A stretch of 64,000 nt of DNA from Agarivorans albus. GTDB taxonomy: Bacteria > Pseudomonadota > Gammaproteobacteria > Enterobacterales > Celerinatantimonadaceae. This document shows, in pieces, positions 1 to 9,780 of this stretch (position 1 is its first letter; each line of letters opens with the position of its first letter). Where the stretch lies: contig NZ_AP023032.1 in assembly GCF_019670105.1 (NCBI RefSeq), positions 4,031,001 through 4,095,000 of the forward strand. Reading direction: 5' to 3'. The translations under genes and the position numbers were made by a program. A model generated the notes under the pieces. That model saw only the letters and a list, made by a program, of their open reading frames with translations. It ran no database searches and was not told where the DNA came from.

Positions 1-66
1 CTCACGTGCAAGCATCGCCAAACCACCCATAAAGGTGCCACAAATACCTAAAATATGAATATGCAT
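1..66 (-). CDS. mpl: Mpl, murein tripeptide ligase (5' end only)
   Basis: Only the first 22 codons lie in the window; the gene runs off the left edge. The peptide starts MHIHILGICGTFMGG and continues with LAMLARE. This matches the N-terminus of UDP-N-acetylmuramate:L-alanyl-gamma-D-glutamyl-meso-diaminopimelate ligase, which in E. coli starts MRIHILGICGTFMGGLAMLAR. The enzyme recycles cell-wall tripeptide in the cytoplasm. The ATG is at 64-66; no strong ribosome binding site is seen. The identification rests on recall of the E. coli N-terminus and on the conserved glycine-rich nucleotide-binding start of Mur ligases. Confidence 0.85.
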   Translation of the reverse strand, partial: MHIHILGICGTFMGGLAMLARE

Positions 67-133
67 AAATACAATATGTTTGAAAGCAAAAACCAGCGCC
101 TAGAATAGCACTTAACGCCACAAATTATTGAAG

Positions 134-466
134 CTAATGTGTATTTCTGCGGGTTGTTTCTGGATCAGGAATTTGAATATATAACTGCTGTTGCTGGTAG
201 CGGTATGGTCGATACCAATTTAAACCACATTGATAGTCGCCAGTTGCGTTAAAAACACAACCAATGGGAAGCTCTCTTAACCACTGCAGTTGAGCTTGAT
301 TGCGCAGCTGCTCCTGCCATAAATGTTGCTCTAGCAGCTCTTTTTGTAGCTCAAAGGCATCAACCTTGTTTGGGTCTGAGCTTTTTTGCACAATAATAGG
401 GCCAGCAGTGGCAGAAAAAGCCAGCAGAAACATAGTAATAAAAGCGTATTTCAGTCGACGCATCAT
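134..466 (-). CDS. Small exported protein of unknown function
   Basis: This 110-residue protein has an N-terminal signal peptide: a basic MMRRLK start, a hydrophobic stretch to about residue 19, and a likely cleavage after SATAG. The mature part is rich in Gln and aromatic residues (a run of RYQQQQLYIQIP near the C-terminus) and has two cysteines about 11 residues apart, which could form a disulfide in the periplasm. It lies upstream of mpl on the same strand with a 67-nt gap. I do not recognise a family. The start could be either of two adjacent ATG codons. Confidence 0.6.
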   Translation of the reverse strand: MMRRLKYAFITMFLLAFSATAGPIIVQKSSDPNKVDAFELQKELLEQHLWQEQLRNQAQLQWLRELPIGCVFNATGDYQCGLNWYRPYRYQQQQLYIQIPDPETTRRNTH

Positions 467-515
467 AAGTTTATCATCTACAATCTAAAGCCTTTAAAAG
501 TTTAGGTGATTGCTC

Positions 516-755
516 ATGATTAAGCACGTTGTTATCGCATTTTTTACTCTTATTTTAATGGCCTGTAGCCAAACTCCAGAGTCAATGCTCAAGGTTGATG
601 GTAGCTGTGAAGAACCTCGTCCACAGATTTGTACTATGGAATATGACCCAGTATGTGGCGAAGTGGGTGGTGAGTTGAAAGAGTACGGTAATGCCTGTTC
701 TGCCTGTGGCGATCCTGAGATAAATACTTATCAAAAAGGCGCCTGCCCAAAGTAA
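516..755 (+). CDS. Kazal-type protease inhibitor lipoprotein
   Basis: A 79-residue predicted lipoprotein. The signal peptide ends in the lipobox LMAC, with the lipidated Cys at residue 17. The mature part has six cysteines (31, 39, 47, 61, 64, 77) and the motifs CTMEYDPVCG and YGNACSAC typical of Kazal serine-protease inhibitor domains. It probably sits in the outer or inner membrane facing the periplasm and inhibits a protease; the target is unknown. I chose the ATG at 516 because AGGTGA lies 7 nt before it; a TTG at 510 is in frame but too close to that site. It is a single gene, divergent from the gene at 134-466. Confidence 0.8.
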   Translation: MIKHVVIAFFTLILMACSQTPESMLKVDGSCEEPRPQICTMEYDPVCGEVGGELKEYGNACSACGDPEINTYQKGACPK

Positions 756-836
756 CAAATAATTAACAAAATTTAGCAAACTCGCCAATCAGTGCTATTT
801 ACTTAAGGTATAGCTAATTAGCACTGAGAGGCGATT

Positions 837-1757
837 ATGAGTCGAACTGCTGCACTGGGCTTGCTTTGTTTAAGCAGCTTACTTTTTAGTAATCAGTCTC
901 TTAGCATTGCTGCCAATGAACAACTTGGTGACAATACATTCTATGGCGAATGGCAATGGTCTGATACACAAGGTCAATATCAGCAGCTAAAACTTCAATT
1001 TTCTGAAGATTTAATTCATCAGTCTGAAGTAGAAACCTTTCGGTTAAGTTACAGCCTAACTTACCCATCGCAGGCAATTAGCGCTTATTTAAGCCCACGC
1101 TTAGAACATGCTGTTGCAATGATTAACCAGTATGTCGATGACCCCGAAACCCGTTTAGATGACATCCTTCAAGCACTGCGTAGTGACAGTGACAGCCCCT
1201 CTTCAAAAATGCTGTGGGATGCCTATGAACAATATACTCACGATGCATTTCGTCACCTAGGGCTGCTGCCATGCTTACACCCACAAGGGGCGCAGTACCC
1301 CTGTGTTCGCCCTAATTACTCACAGCTGTTTTATCAAAATCGCGACCGCGTAAATCCAATTATTGAGCACTTCACCCAGCAGGGAGATTTGAATAGATCA
1401 CTTGCAGAAGCTCAAGCTTGGTTACTTACTATACCCAGCAAACAGGAGAACAATTACAGCTTTACTTCTCCGGTAGATGTATTAAAAGACAACCGAGCCG
1501 ATAGCGATGAGCGCGCCTTATTGCTCGCGCTAGTATTAAGTGAACTGGCACCCAACTATCCTTTGTATATGGTATATCCGGCAGACAGCGTTGGAAGTGC
1601 TTCACCCGCTTGGTTAACCATTGATGCCAGCAGCGGTATCGAAGGACCTACAATAATCATTGGAGATAGTGCTCATACCCTTGTTTCAGGTTCGTCAGAG
1701 CTCATAAAAGAGATGTTGCTCGCAGAAGTACAATTGATTAGCGATGCCCTCTATTAA
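837..1757 (+). CDS. Exported protein, transglutaminase-like fold lacking catalytic residues
   Basis: A 306-residue protein with a signal peptide (hydrophobic residues 5-24, cleavage near SIAA). A GAGAGGCG ribosome binding site precedes the ATG. Residues about 211-265 follow the layout of transglutaminase-like domains: PVDVLK, then ADSDERALLLALVLSEL, a short strand, then PAWLTID. In active members the segment is typically GDCD followed by an Ala/Leu-rich helix, with a later His-Ala-Trp. Here the Cys position is Ser223 and the His position is Pro. It may therefore be a non-catalytic relative. This fold assignment is inference from motif spacing; otherwise it is an unknown periplasmic protein. 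Two cysteines near residues 146 and 156 could pair. Confidence 0.55.
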   Translation: MSRTAALGLLCLSSLLFSNQSLSIAANEQLGDNTFYGEWQWSDTQGQYQQLKLQFSEDLIHQSEVETFRLSYSLTYPSQAISAYLSPRLEHAVAMINQYVDDPETRLDDILQALRSDSDSPSSKMLWDAYEQYTHDAFRHLGLLPCLHPQGAQYPCVRPNYSQLFYQNRDRVNPIIEHFTQQGDLNRSLAEAQAWLLTIPSKQENNYSFTSPVDVLKDNRADSDERALLLALVLSELAPNYPLYMVYPADSVGSASPAWLTIDASSGIEGPTIIIGDSAHTLVSGSSELIKEMLLAEVQLISDALY

Positions 1758-1834
1758 GATTTGTTGATTTTTTGTTATAAATGTTTCACACAGGTCTGAC
1801 CTGATTAACTCAGCCAAGCATAAAGGATTACCAC

Positions 1835-2377
1835 GTGAAGCATCTATTACTACTTTTAAGCCTACTACCAGCATGGGCGATGGCACTTAACGTAAATACT
1901 GGCGGCAACCTACCTAGCATTGATATCGATAACGCAGGGGAACTACAGCTTGCTGGCGACGATATCAGCTATAGCGCTTGGAGCACCCAACAACTTAACG
2001 GCAAGGTGATGCTTATTCAAGCGATGGCCGGGCGAACGAGTGCTAAAGAACTCAATGCACCAATGATCGAAGCAGTAAAGCAAGCCAAATTTGGCGATGA
2101 TGTTTACCAAACAGTAACCATAGTAAATCTAGATGACGCCATCTTTGGCACTTCTGGTTTTGTAAAAGGGAAACTAAAGAAAAACAAAAAAGCCTTTCCA
2201 AAAGCGAGCTTCGTACTAGATAAAAAAGGAGAGTTGTTTGAGCTATGGCAGCTAAAAGCAAAGTCTTCGGCCATTATTCTACTTGATGCCAGCGGCACCG
2301 TTTTATTTGCTAAGGATGGAGAGTTAAATCAACAAGAAATCGATCAGGTGATTGGTTTGATTGAAGCAAATATCTAA
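1835..2377 (+). CDS. ytfJ: YtfJ-family periplasmic protein
   Basis: A 180-residue protein with a signal peptide cut near AWAMA (residue 17). The sequence is close to E. coli YtfJ: AGRTSAKELNA, the YQTxTIVNLDDAI segment and AKDGELNQQE near the C-terminus are all shared features of the family. The family has a thioredoxin-like fold without a redox CxxC; its function is not established. The start is GTG at 1835 with AAGGA 7 nt upstream. It follows the preceding gene by 77 nt and is followed by a hairpin, so it probably ends its transcript. Confidence 0.85.
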   Translation: MKHLLLLLSLLPAWAMALNVNTGGNLPSIDIDNAGELQLAGDDISYSAWSTQQLNGKVMLIQAMAGRTSAKELNAPMIEAVKQAKFGDDVYQTVTIVNLDDAIFGTSGFVKGKLKKNKKAFPKASFVLDKKGELFELWQLKAKSSAIILLDASGTVLFAKDGELNQQEIDQVIGLIEANI

Positions 2378-2399
2378 CTCAAACAACAGTGAAAAGTTG

Positions 2400-2425
2400 A
2401 TAGGCGTAAACTTAATTACGCCTAT
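2400..2425 (+). terminator. Hairpin after ytfJ
   Basis: A perfect 10-bp stem (ATAGGCGTAA / TTACGCCTAT) with a 6-nt loop lies 22 nt after the ytfJ stop. The T-tract that follows is short, so termination efficiency is uncertain. Confidence 0.55.
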
Positions 2426-2634
2426 TCAAACATTGTCATTAACACCAACAAGCTAACAACGTAAGCACTCATTAAAACAGTTAGAACTTTATGTCGTTTA
2501 GTCCATACGGTAAGGTTTTTTAACACAACCACCCCCTTATCACCAGTTAACCTAAATTTAACACTTTTAACAATGATTGCAAACTTGCTTTATCGGTGAA
2601 TCCTCAGTAAAAATGAGGCAGCGAGGAGTAATTC

Positions 2635-3456
2635 ATGTCAGATAAGCCGATCATCGAGAACAAAAACAGCCAAGTTGAGAACAGTAAACTGCAATTAGCC
2701 AAAATAGCTAAGCAGCGCGGTTTAGATGCCCTATTACATAAGGAAAAGGCTGCTTCTACCTGGTCACAACGCGCTAAGGTTAGGACTACCGTTGAACTAG
2801 CTACGCAACAAAAAAACCTAGAAAGTATTTTCTACTTTGCCGCACAAAAAACCAGTGAACAAGACGTAGGCAGTGAACCTGACGCTGATTGGTTGACCGA
2901 GTTTTTGCACTTAGCTAGCAATACCCAAGTTAAATCAATGCAAATGTTGTGGGCCGATATTCTAAGCCAAGAGCTTGCTACTCCTGGTAGCTTTTCGGTT
3001 AAAGCGCTGCGCACCTTAAAACTAATGACGCAACGTGAAGCAATGTGGTTTCAAACCGCCTGTGAATTAAGCTCTAGTGTAGGTGGAGAAACTAACAACA
3101 AGATCTTAACCGGCGTTGCAAGGCCAGCTAGTAATTTAGGTTTGGTAAGAGCCAAATTAGACAAAATTAGCTTAGGACAGCATCGCATGCCTTATCACCA
3201 TGTTTTGCAGTTAACTGACTTAGGGTTAATTTTCGATAAGGAACTCGAGATCCGCCCTTCATCACATCACGACACACCATTGATACATGGGCAAGCACAC
3301 TATGCTTTAAAACCTCGCTATAAAGGCGCTAGGCTGCTTTACCATCGCTTTACTCCCATTGGTGATGAGCTGGCTAAACTGATTACTACTCAGCCTATTG
3401 CTTCTTATCAAGAGCATTTAGAACAACTATTACATAACTATTTTGAGCTTCACTAA
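2635..3456 (+). CDS. Conserved protein of the TIGR03899 type, function unknown
   Basis: A 273-residue protein without a signal peptide or membrane segment, preceded by a good AGGAG site. The N-terminal third is charged (QLAKIAKQRG, KVRTTVELATQQKNLESI). The middle has the segment DWLTEFLHLASNTQVKSMQMLWADILSQELATPGSFS, where a helical region selects residues seen in DUF2806/TIGR03899-like proteins of Vibrio and Shewanella. The C-terminal part contains LTDLGLIFD and FTPIGDELAKLI, a pattern shared with that family. The family name is from memory; the role is unknown. It stands alone and converges with cysH. Confidence 0.6.
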   Translation: MSDKPIIENKNSQVENSKLQLAKIAKQRGLDALLHKEKAASTWSQRAKVRTTVELATQQKNLESIFYFAAQKTSEQDVGSEPDADWLTEFLHLASNTQVKSMQMLWADILSQELATPGSFSVKALRTLKLMTQREAMWFQTACELSSSVGGETNNKILTGVARPASNLGLVRAKLDKISLGQHRMPYHHVLQLTDLGLIFDKELEIRPSSHHDTPLIHGQAHYALKPRYKGARLLYHRFTPIGDELAKLITTQPIASYQEHLEQLLHNYFELH

Positions 3457-3469
3457 GTTTTAAAAACAA

Positions 3470-3493
3470 AAAACGCGGCTAAGGCCGCGTTTT
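3470..3493. terminator. Bidirectional terminator between convergent genes
   Basis: A perfect 10-bp stem, AAAACGCGGC / GCCGCGTTTT, with the loop TAAG. It is flanked by A- and T-runs that work in both directions. It separates the plus-strand gene ending at 3456 from cysH on the minus strand. Confidence 0.9.
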
Positions 3494-3511
3494 GGTTTAA
3501 CTCTGACAAAT

Positions 3512-4264
3512 CTAAATACCGCTGCCAGCTACTTCTTCGTGTAAGCCACATTCTCGCTTCAAGCCGAAGAAGCGAGTATCTTCTTCACTCATCCCAGCTT
3601 GCAAGGGTTGTGAGGTTTGCACATCCCCAACCGACACATAGCCTTGTTCCCACAAAGGGTGATAAGGCAAGTTGTGATCTTTTAAGTAATAGTGCACATC
3701 TTTATTACTCCAATCGATAATGGGTAATATCTTGAAGGCACCATTTTGAATTTGCAGCACAGGTAAGTCTGAACGAGAAGACGACTGACTGCGACGTAAA
3801 CCAGAGAACCAGCTCTTAACTTCTAGCTCTTTAAAAGCGCGCTGCATAGGCTCAACTTTATTCAAGGTGTTGTATTGCTTTAAACCTTCAACACCTTGCT
3901 CCCAAAGCTTACCAAAACGCGCCTCTTGCCAAGCGTTAGACTGCTTCGACTTATATACCTGTAAGTTAAGGTTTAAGCGTTCAGTTAGCTCATCAATAAA
4001 GCGGTATGTTTCAGGAAACAAGTAGCCTGTATCGGTAAGTATCACCGGAATATCAGGCTTAATTTGCGTCAACAGGTGCAAACTAACCGCAGCTTGAATG
4101 CCAAAGCTAGAGGTTAATACTACTTGCTGGGGCAAGTTCTCTAGGGCCCAAGCCGCACGTTGTTGTGCACTCATTCCTTCAAGTTCTTTATTTACTTCAG
4201 ATAACTCAGCAACACGGGCCTCAACAGGGAGTGCAGCCAGTTGCTCCAAATCTAAGTTAGTCAT
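3512..4264 (-). CDS. cysH: Phosphoadenosine phosphosulfate reductase
   Basis: A 250-residue cytoplasmic enzyme that reduces PAPS to sulfite using thioredoxin or glutaredoxin. The PP-loop-like segment [13 protein letters not shown] starts near residue 52. The catalytic motif ECGLH sits at the C-terminus with the active Cys at residue 239, as in E. coli CysH. Extra Cys pairs of the iron-sulfur (APS reductase) type are absent, so PAPS is the likely substrate. It is the last gene of cysJIH; its start overlaps the cysI end by 8 nt, which suggests translational coupling. Confidence 0.95.
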   Translation of the reverse strand: MTNLDLEQLAALPVEARVAELSEVNKELEGMSAQQRAAWALENLPQQVVLTSSFGIQAAVSLHLLTQIKPDIPVILTDTGYLFPETYRFIDELTERLNLNLQVYKSKQSNAWQEARFGKLWEQGVEGLKQYNTLNKVEPMQRAFKELEVKSWFSGLRRSQSSSRSDLPVLQIQNGAFKILPIIDWSNKDVHYYLKDHNLPYHPLWEQGYVSVGDVQTSQPLQAGMSEEDTRFFGLKRECGLHEEVAGSGI

Positions 4265-5960
4265 GAAAATCCCTAACGCTTACTTTTACTTCAGCGACAA
4301 TTCCAGCACGAATTACAAAGTCACCAAAAGCTTCATCTTGCTCACGCTCTTTAGCCCAGCGAGCAATTAAACCGTCTAATTCAGACAAGATTTCTTGCTC
4401 ACCAATGCCCTCTAAATAGAGTTTTGGAATACGTGTTCCGCTTTGGTTACCACCTAGATATAAGTTGTACTTACCAGGTCCTTTGCCCACCAAGCCTGCT
4501 TCGGCAAGCATGGCGCGGCCACAACCGTTAGGACAGCCAGTTACTCGTAAAATAATGTGCTCATCGTTCATTGCGTGCTTAGCCAGCAATTGCTCTACAT
4601 CGTCAACTAAACCTGGCAAGTAACGCTCGGCTTCAGCCATGGCTAGTGGACACGTTGGGAACGCAACACAAGCCATAGAATTTAGACGCTGCGAACTGTG
4701 ACTATCATCAATTAAGCCATGTTCACGTGCAAGCTTTTCTATTTTGGCTTTGTCTTTAGCTGCTACACCCGCAATAACTAAGTTTTGGTTAGCGGTCATG
4801 CGGAAATCACCTTTGTGAATTTCAGCAATTTTGGCAACGCCGGTTTTCAAGGCCTTTTCTGGGTAATCTAACAAGCGGCCGTTTTCAATAAATACCGTTA
4901 AGTGGTACTTACCGTCAATGCCTTCTACCCAGCCAATACGGTCACCGCGAGAGGTAAACTCATAGGGGCGACTTGCTTCGAAGTTAATGCCAGCGCGCTT
5001 TTCAACCTCTTGCTTAAAGGTATCGCTACCCACTCGGTCAAGCGTGTATTTGGTTTTAGCATTTTTGCGATTAACTCGGTTACCCCAGTCGCGCTGCGTA
5101 GTTACTACTGCCGCAGCCACATCTAAGGTTTTATCAAGAGGAACAAAACCAAAGTCATCGGCGCGACGCGGGTAAGTAGACTTATCACCGTGAGTCATCG
5201 CAAGGCCACCGCCTACCAATACGTTAAAACCTACTAACTTACCGTTATCAGCAATCGCAACAAAGTTAAGGTCGTTAGCGTGCACGTCTATGTCATTATG
5301 AGGTGGGATCACTACCGTGGTTTTAAATTTACGCGGTAAGTAATTAGAACCTAAAATAGGCTCCTCTTCGCCACCTTCAACCTTTTCACCATCTAGCCAA
5401 ATCTCGGCGTAAGCGCGAGTTTTAGGTAATAGGTGTTCACTGATTTTAGTCGCCCACTCGTAAGCTTCTTGGTGCAGTTCAGATTCAACCGGATTGCTGG
5501 TACATAATACGTTTCGGTTAACATCACCGGCGGTTGCAATTGAATCAATGCCAATACTGTTAAGTGTTTGGTGCATTAATTTAATGTTTGGCTTTAATAC
5601 GCCGTGAAACTGAAAAGTTTGACGTGTGGTTAAACGAATACTGCCATACATAGTGTGCTCGGTAGCAAACTTATCAATGGCCAACCACTGCTTAGGCTGA
5701 ATAATCCCGCCAGGCATACGCGCACGTAACATTACATTGTGCAGCGGCTCTAGCTTTTGCTTGGTTCGCTCGGCACGAATATCACGATCATCTTGCTGGT
5801 ACATACCGTGGAAACGAATTAACTGGAAGTTATCTGCTGTAAACCCACCAGTGATACGATCACTTAGGTCAGCTTCAATAGTGCCACGCAGGAAGTTACT
5901 CTCTCGCTTTAGGCGCTCATTATCTGACAACTTGCCTTCAACAATTAGATCCGAACTCAT
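4257..5960 (-). CDS. cysI: Sulfite reductase hemoprotein (beta) subunit
   Basis: A 567-residue subunit that reduces sulfite to sulfide with six electrons supplied by CysJ. The siroheme/4Fe-4S cysteines are visible as [11 protein letters not shown] and [11 protein letters not shown] in the C-terminal part (about residues 430-480). The N-terminal ferredoxin-like half contains [12 protein letters not shown], a siroheme-binding segment of the family. Length is normal. It shares one base with the end of cysJ and overlaps cysH by 8 nt, so the three genes form one operon. Confidence 0.95.
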   Translation of the reverse strand: MSSDLIVEGKLSDNERLKRESNFLRGTIEADLSDRITGGFTADNFQLIRFHGMYQQDDRDIRAERTKQKLEPLHNVMLRARMPGGIIQPKQWLAIDKFATEHTMYGSIRLTTRQTFQFHGVLKPNIKLMHQTLNSIGIDSIATAGDVNRNVLCTSNPVESELHQEAYEWATKISEHLLPKTRAYAEIWLDGEKVEGGEEEPILGSNYLPRKFKTTVVIPPHNDIDVHANDLNFVAIADNGKLVGFNVLVGGGLAMTHGDKSTYPRRADDFGFVPLDKTLDVAAAVVTTQRDWGNRVNRKNAKTKYTLDRVGSDTFKQEVEKRAGINFEASRPYEFTSRGDRIGWVEGIDGKYHLTVFIENGRLLDYPEKALKTGVAKIAEIHKGDFRMTANQNLVIAGVAAKDKAKIEKLAREHGLIDDSHSSQRLNSMACVAFPTCPLAMAEAERYLPGLVDDVEQLLAKHAMNDEHIILRVTGCPNGCGRAMLAEAGLVGKGPGKYNLYLGGNQSGTRIPKLYLEGIGEQEILSELDGLIARWAKEREQDEAFGDFVIRAGIVAEVKVSVRDFHD

Positions 5961-7750
5961 TAGTAAACATCCTTCTGGTAACGCTTAGCGCTGCGTAACT
6001 GTTTTAAATACTCTTCTGCTTGCTCAGGGCTTTGTTTGCCTTGCTCAGCAATAATATCGATAAGGGCTTGGTGAACATCTTTCGCCATGCGGTTAGCATC
6101 ACCACAAATGTATAGGTGGGCACCTTCTTCTAACCATTGAAAAACTTCTTCAGCATTTTCTCTTAGGCGATCTTGCACATAGATTTTCTCCGCTTGATCA
6201 CGCGAGAATGCTACGTCTAACTTACTTAACAAGCCTGATTTCAAGTAGCCTTGCCATTCGGTTTGATATAAGAAGTCTTGAGTAAAGGTTTGATCACCAA
6301 AGAACAACCAGTTTTTACCTTCAGCATCGCCGGCATCACGCTGTTGCATAAATGCGCGGAATGGCGCGATGCCCGTACCTGGACCAACCATAATTACTGG
6401 CGTATCAGGGTTGCTTGGCAAGCGGAAGTTGTCGTTATGCTCAACAAATACTTTAACTTGAGCGCCTTCTTCAGCACGTGCGCCTAAGAAACCAGAAGCA
6501 CCACCCAAACGCTGTTCATCACCCTGTTGGTAGCTCACTACACCAACCGTTAAATGAACCTCTTCTTCTACTTCTGCTTGAGCAGAAGCAATAGAGTAAA
6601 GTCGCGGAGTAATTTTACGCAAAGCATCAACAAAATCTTGTGCAGCCACTTTGGCTTTTTTCTCTAGCAATACATCAATCACTTGATGATTAGCGGCGTA
6701 CTCTCGCAGTTTGTCTTTATCGGCAACCACAGTTTGCAGTTTTTTGCTGGCAGACCAATTAGCCCAAGCTTCAACAAACGCGCCACTAGTTTGAGTAATT
6801 TCTAACTTTTCAGTTAGTGCGTCGGCTAAGCTAAATTCTTGGTCGTCAATACTAACGGTTTGGTCTTCTTTAAAACCTAAACGCGCGATAATTTTAGCCA
6901 CTAACTCGCGGTCATTTTCAAACCATACGCCTAGGGCATCACCGGCTTGGTATTGAATGCCTGAATCAGCTAAGTCAATTTCAACATGGCGAACATCTTT
7001 CGCTGAATCACGACCAGTGATCTTCTGGCTTAAGCTCAGCTCAGCAGCATAAGGGTTCTTTTTGTTATATTGACTAGCTGCTGGAGCGTTTACCGGCAAG
7101 CTAACCACCGAGCCAGTCGCTTCTGCGCTTAAGGTTTGCTTAACTTCGGCTAATGCTTGCTCAGTCCAGCTTGCAGCGTCTTTGTCGTAATCAACATCAC
7201 AATCAACACGCTCACATACACGCTCTGCGCCTAAAGCCGCTAAACGCTCATCAAGATCTTTACCGGTTTGGCAGAAAAACTCATAACTTGAATCGCCTAA
7301 AGCCAATACACTGTATTTCAAGTTATCCAGTTTAGGTGCTTTTTTAGAGGCTAAAAACTCGTGGAACTCAATAGCATCATCAGGTGGCTCGCCTTCACCA
7401 TTAGTACTGGCAACAATCAACAAATGGGTTTCATTCTTCAGGCTTTTTGCTTTGTAATCAGCCACATTAACAACTTCGGCATTAATGTCTTGAGCTTGAG
7501 CAGCAGCATGCAACTCTTCCGCAACACCTTTGGCATTGCCCGTTTGAGAAGCATAAAGAATAGTTAGTTTGCCTGCAGGTTGTGCTTGCGCAAGCGGTGC
7601 CAATTGACCGGCGTTTTGTCCTACGCCCGCCAGGTAACCACTTACCCAGGCGAGTTGAGTTACCGACAGCTCAGCCGTAGCCTGTTGCAGCAGGCTAACC
7701 TGTTGCTCAGACAATGGACTAGCCAATGACGAAAGTTCCTTTAACAGCAT
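5960..7750 (-). CDS. cysJ: Sulfite reductase flavoprotein (alpha) subunit
   Basis: A 596-residue NADPH-dependent flavoprotein that passes electrons to CysI. The order is an N-terminal flavodoxin domain ([17 protein letters not shown] for [14 protein letters not shown]), an FAD domain (RLYSIAS, then GGASGFLG) and an NADPH domain ([26 protein letters not shown]). It ends KRYQKDVY as in the family. I start it at the ATG at 7750: AGGGTG lies upstream, and the protein then aligns with E. coli CysJ ([12 protein letters not shown] near residue 34). A TTG 42 nt further upstream is in frame but less likely. It is the first gene of cysJIH. Confidence 0.93.
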   Translation of the reverse strand: MLLKELSSLASPLSEQQVSLLQQATAELSVTQLAWVSGYLAGVGQNAGQLAPLAQAQPAGKLTILYASQTGNAKGVAEELHAAAQAQDINAEVVNVADYKAKSLKNETHLLIVASTNGEGEPPDDAIEFHEFLASKKAPKLDNLKYSVLALGDSSYEFFCQTGKDLDERLAALGAERVCERVDCDVDYDKDAASWTEQALAEVKQTLSAEATGSVVSLPVNAPAASQYNKKNPYAAELSLSQKITGRDSAKDVRHVEIDLADSGIQYQAGDALGVWFENDRELVAKIIARLGFKEDQTVSIDDQEFSLADALTEKLEITQTSGAFVEAWANWSASKKLQTVVADKDKLREYAANHQVIDVLLEKKAKVAAQDFVDALRKITPRLYSIASAQAEVEEEVHLTVGVVSYQQGDEQRLGGASGFLGARAEEGAQVKVFVEHNDNFRLPSNPDTPVIMVGPGTGIAPFRAFMQQRDAGDAEGKNWLFFGDQTFTQDFLYQTEWQGYLKSGLLSKLDVAFSRDQAEKIYVQDRLRENAEEVFQWLEEGAHLYICGDANRMAKDVHQALIDIIAEQGKQSPEQAEEYLKQLRSAKRYQKDVY

Positions 7751-7963
7751 TTTATCGCACCCTAGATTCACAATTGCAGCTAGTCTACCCAAGCACGACC
7801 TAAGACAATAAAGAATAAAACGGGATTTTTTATAACCGTAGGTAATATATAGTCACTTAGCAGCGAGCAATCCGTTCACAATTTGCACTATGTGACTGAA
7901 CAACCAGCAATATCGGCAATTGTTATATAAGCTTATTTTATTCCCTTGGTTAATTGGTTCGCG

Positions 7964-9766
7964 ATGGAACAGCGTTCAAAAAACAATATTCCCTTAAGGC
8001 AAAAGCTGCTGCTAGTGCTAGCTTGGTTGCTACTGTCATTGCTGGCGGGTGTCACTGAGCAATACCAAGCTAAGCAGCAACAGCAAAGCCAACTACTTGA
8101 AGAAAGCCAACGTTTACAACGCAGTATTCAGCATGAGCTGGATAGATTTCGCAACTTCCCTAAGGTGCTGGCGATTCAGCAGCAACTGTCCGAGCCACTT
8201 AGTCTTAATGTTACCAGCCAGCGTCGTCACGCTCTTAACCTCTACCTGCAACATGTAAACGATCTACAAGGTAGTGATGTTACCTACTTACTCGACCCTA
8301 GCGGCACCACCTTGGCCTCGAGTAATTGGCAAAGTGCACGCTCGTTTGTGGGTAGTAACTATAGCTACCGTCCCTATTTCCAAACCGCTATCTTAGGTAA
8401 ATACGGGCAATACTTTGCCTTGGGCTCTCGCTCAGGCATTCGCGGCTATTACTTTTCTGCGCCAGTAAAAATACAACAACGGGTAGTTGGGGTAATAGTG
8501 GTAAAAGTCGCGCTAAACATTATTGATAAGAGCTGGCGAGACCCTAACTTTGAGTACCTACTCACCGACAAACACGGTGTGGTTTTTTACGCCTCGCAAG
8601 CTCACTGGCTTTACCGCAGCATTAAAGCCTTGCCAGAATCGTTGCGTCAGCAGCTAATCAACTCTCGCCAATATGGCGAACACCAGCTAAAAAATATGGC
8701 GCAAGACTTACGCCCAAACAGTATTAACTTGCCCAATTACGGCGGCCAACGAGTAGACTACATTAGCACCAACCGAGTATTGCCCACCGCCGGTTGGCGT
8801 TTATATGCTTTATCTAAAGACAGTGGTTATATAGGCGATATAGCTGAGGCGCTATTTTTAAGTTCGCTATTTTATCTTGGCTTGGTATTGCTTTATTTAT
8901 ATTGGCGACAGCTACAACTAAGCCGTGCAATGCAAGCCCAGGCCAACCATCAATTAGAAGAAAGAGTTACGCAACGCACCGCCGAGCTTACTCAAAGCAA
9001 TCAACAATTACAGCAAGCCATTGATGACTATCGCCGTACCGCCAATACCCTTAAAAAAACTGAAGATGAACTGGTGCAAGCCGCTAAACTTGCCACCCTA
9101 GGGGAGCTCTCTGCGGGGATAAATCACGAACTAAACCAACCGTTAACGGCCATGCAAAGCTATGCCGAAAACGCCCTGCGCTTCCAACAAAAACAGCAAC
9201 ATGAACAAGTGACTCACAACCTACAAGACATCATTAAACTCACCTCTATGATGAGTAAAATGATTGCTAAATTTAAGATTTTCTCGAGGAAGTCCAGCGG
9301 ACAAACCAGTGCGGTATCTAGCGCAGTTTCGATTAACGCTGCCCTATCTATTCTCGCCAACCGAATTGTCGCCAATAACATTAAAATTGAATTTAGCGGC
9401 CAAGATGAGCAATGGGTAAAAGCCGACGCCATTCAACTAGAGCAAGTATTAATAAACCTTGTTAACAATGCCATTGACGCCCTAGAAGGCATTCAATCTC
9501 CCCGACTAGGCATTAGACAATATCAGCAAGACAACTGGCAGTGCATTGCTATTTGGGATAACGGACCAATGTTAAGTGAGGAACAACAGCAACGCATATT
9601 TGAACCCTTTTTCACTACCAAAAAACAAGGCTTGGGTTTAGGCATGGCAATATCTAAACGTTTAATCGAGTCTTTTGAAGGCGAACTGAGCGTGAGTAAC
9701 TTAGCGGATATTGGCCCTGAGTTTGTTATTCGTTTACGCACTCACACCCCACCTGCTAATAGTTAA
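7964..9766 (+). CDS. dctB: C4-dicarboxylate sensor histidine kinase DctB
   Basis: A membrane sensor kinase of about 600 residues. A first membrane helix (LLLVLAWLLLSLLAG) is followed by a large periplasmic sensory region with tandem PDC/Cache-like features (SYRPYFQTAILGKYGQYFALGS, typical of DctB). A second helix near residue 300 and a coiled coil lead to the HisKA domain with its phospho-acceptor in GINHELNQPL and an ATPase domain (VLINLVNNAID; FFTTKKQGLGLGMAIS). I chose the ATG at 7964; a TTG 18 nt upstream is in frame, and neither has a strong ribosome site. It is followed 14 nt later by dctD, its likely partner. Confidence 0.9.
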   Translation: MEQRSKNNIPLRQKLLLVLAWLLLSLLAGVTEQYQAKQQQQSQLLEESQRLQRSIQHELDRFRNFPKVLAIQQQLSEPLSLNVTSQRRHALNLYLQHVNDLQGSDVTYLLDPSGTTLASSNWQSARSFVGSNYSYRPYFQTAILGKYGQYFALGSRSGIRGYYFSAPVKIQQRVVGVIVVKVALNIIDKSWRDPNFEYLLTDKHGVVFYASQAHWLYRSIKALPESLRQQLINSRQYGEHQLKNMAQDLRPNSINLPNYGGQRVDYISTNRVLPTAGWRLYALSKDSGYIGDIAEALFLSSLFYLGLVLLYLYWRQLQLSRAMQAQANHQLEERVTQRTAELTQSNQQLQQAIDDYRRTANTLKKTEDELVQAAKLATLGELSAGINHELNQPLTAMQSYAENALRFQQKQQHEQVTHNLQDIIKLTSMMSKMIAKFKIFSRKSSGQTSAVSSAVSINAALSILANRIVANNIKIEFSGQDEQWVKADAIQLEQVLINLVNNAIDALEGIQSPRLGIRQYQQDNWQCIAIWDNGPMLSEEQQQRIFEPFFTTKKQGLGLGMAISKRLIESFEGELSVSNLADIGPEFVIRLRTHTPPANS

Positions 9767-9780
9767 CACTAGAGGTAACT

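Noticed and set aside
300..488. Cys/Ser-rich plus-strand frame opposite the exported protein at 134-466
   Set aside because: It is antisense to a frame with a good signal peptide, and its composition reflects that complement.
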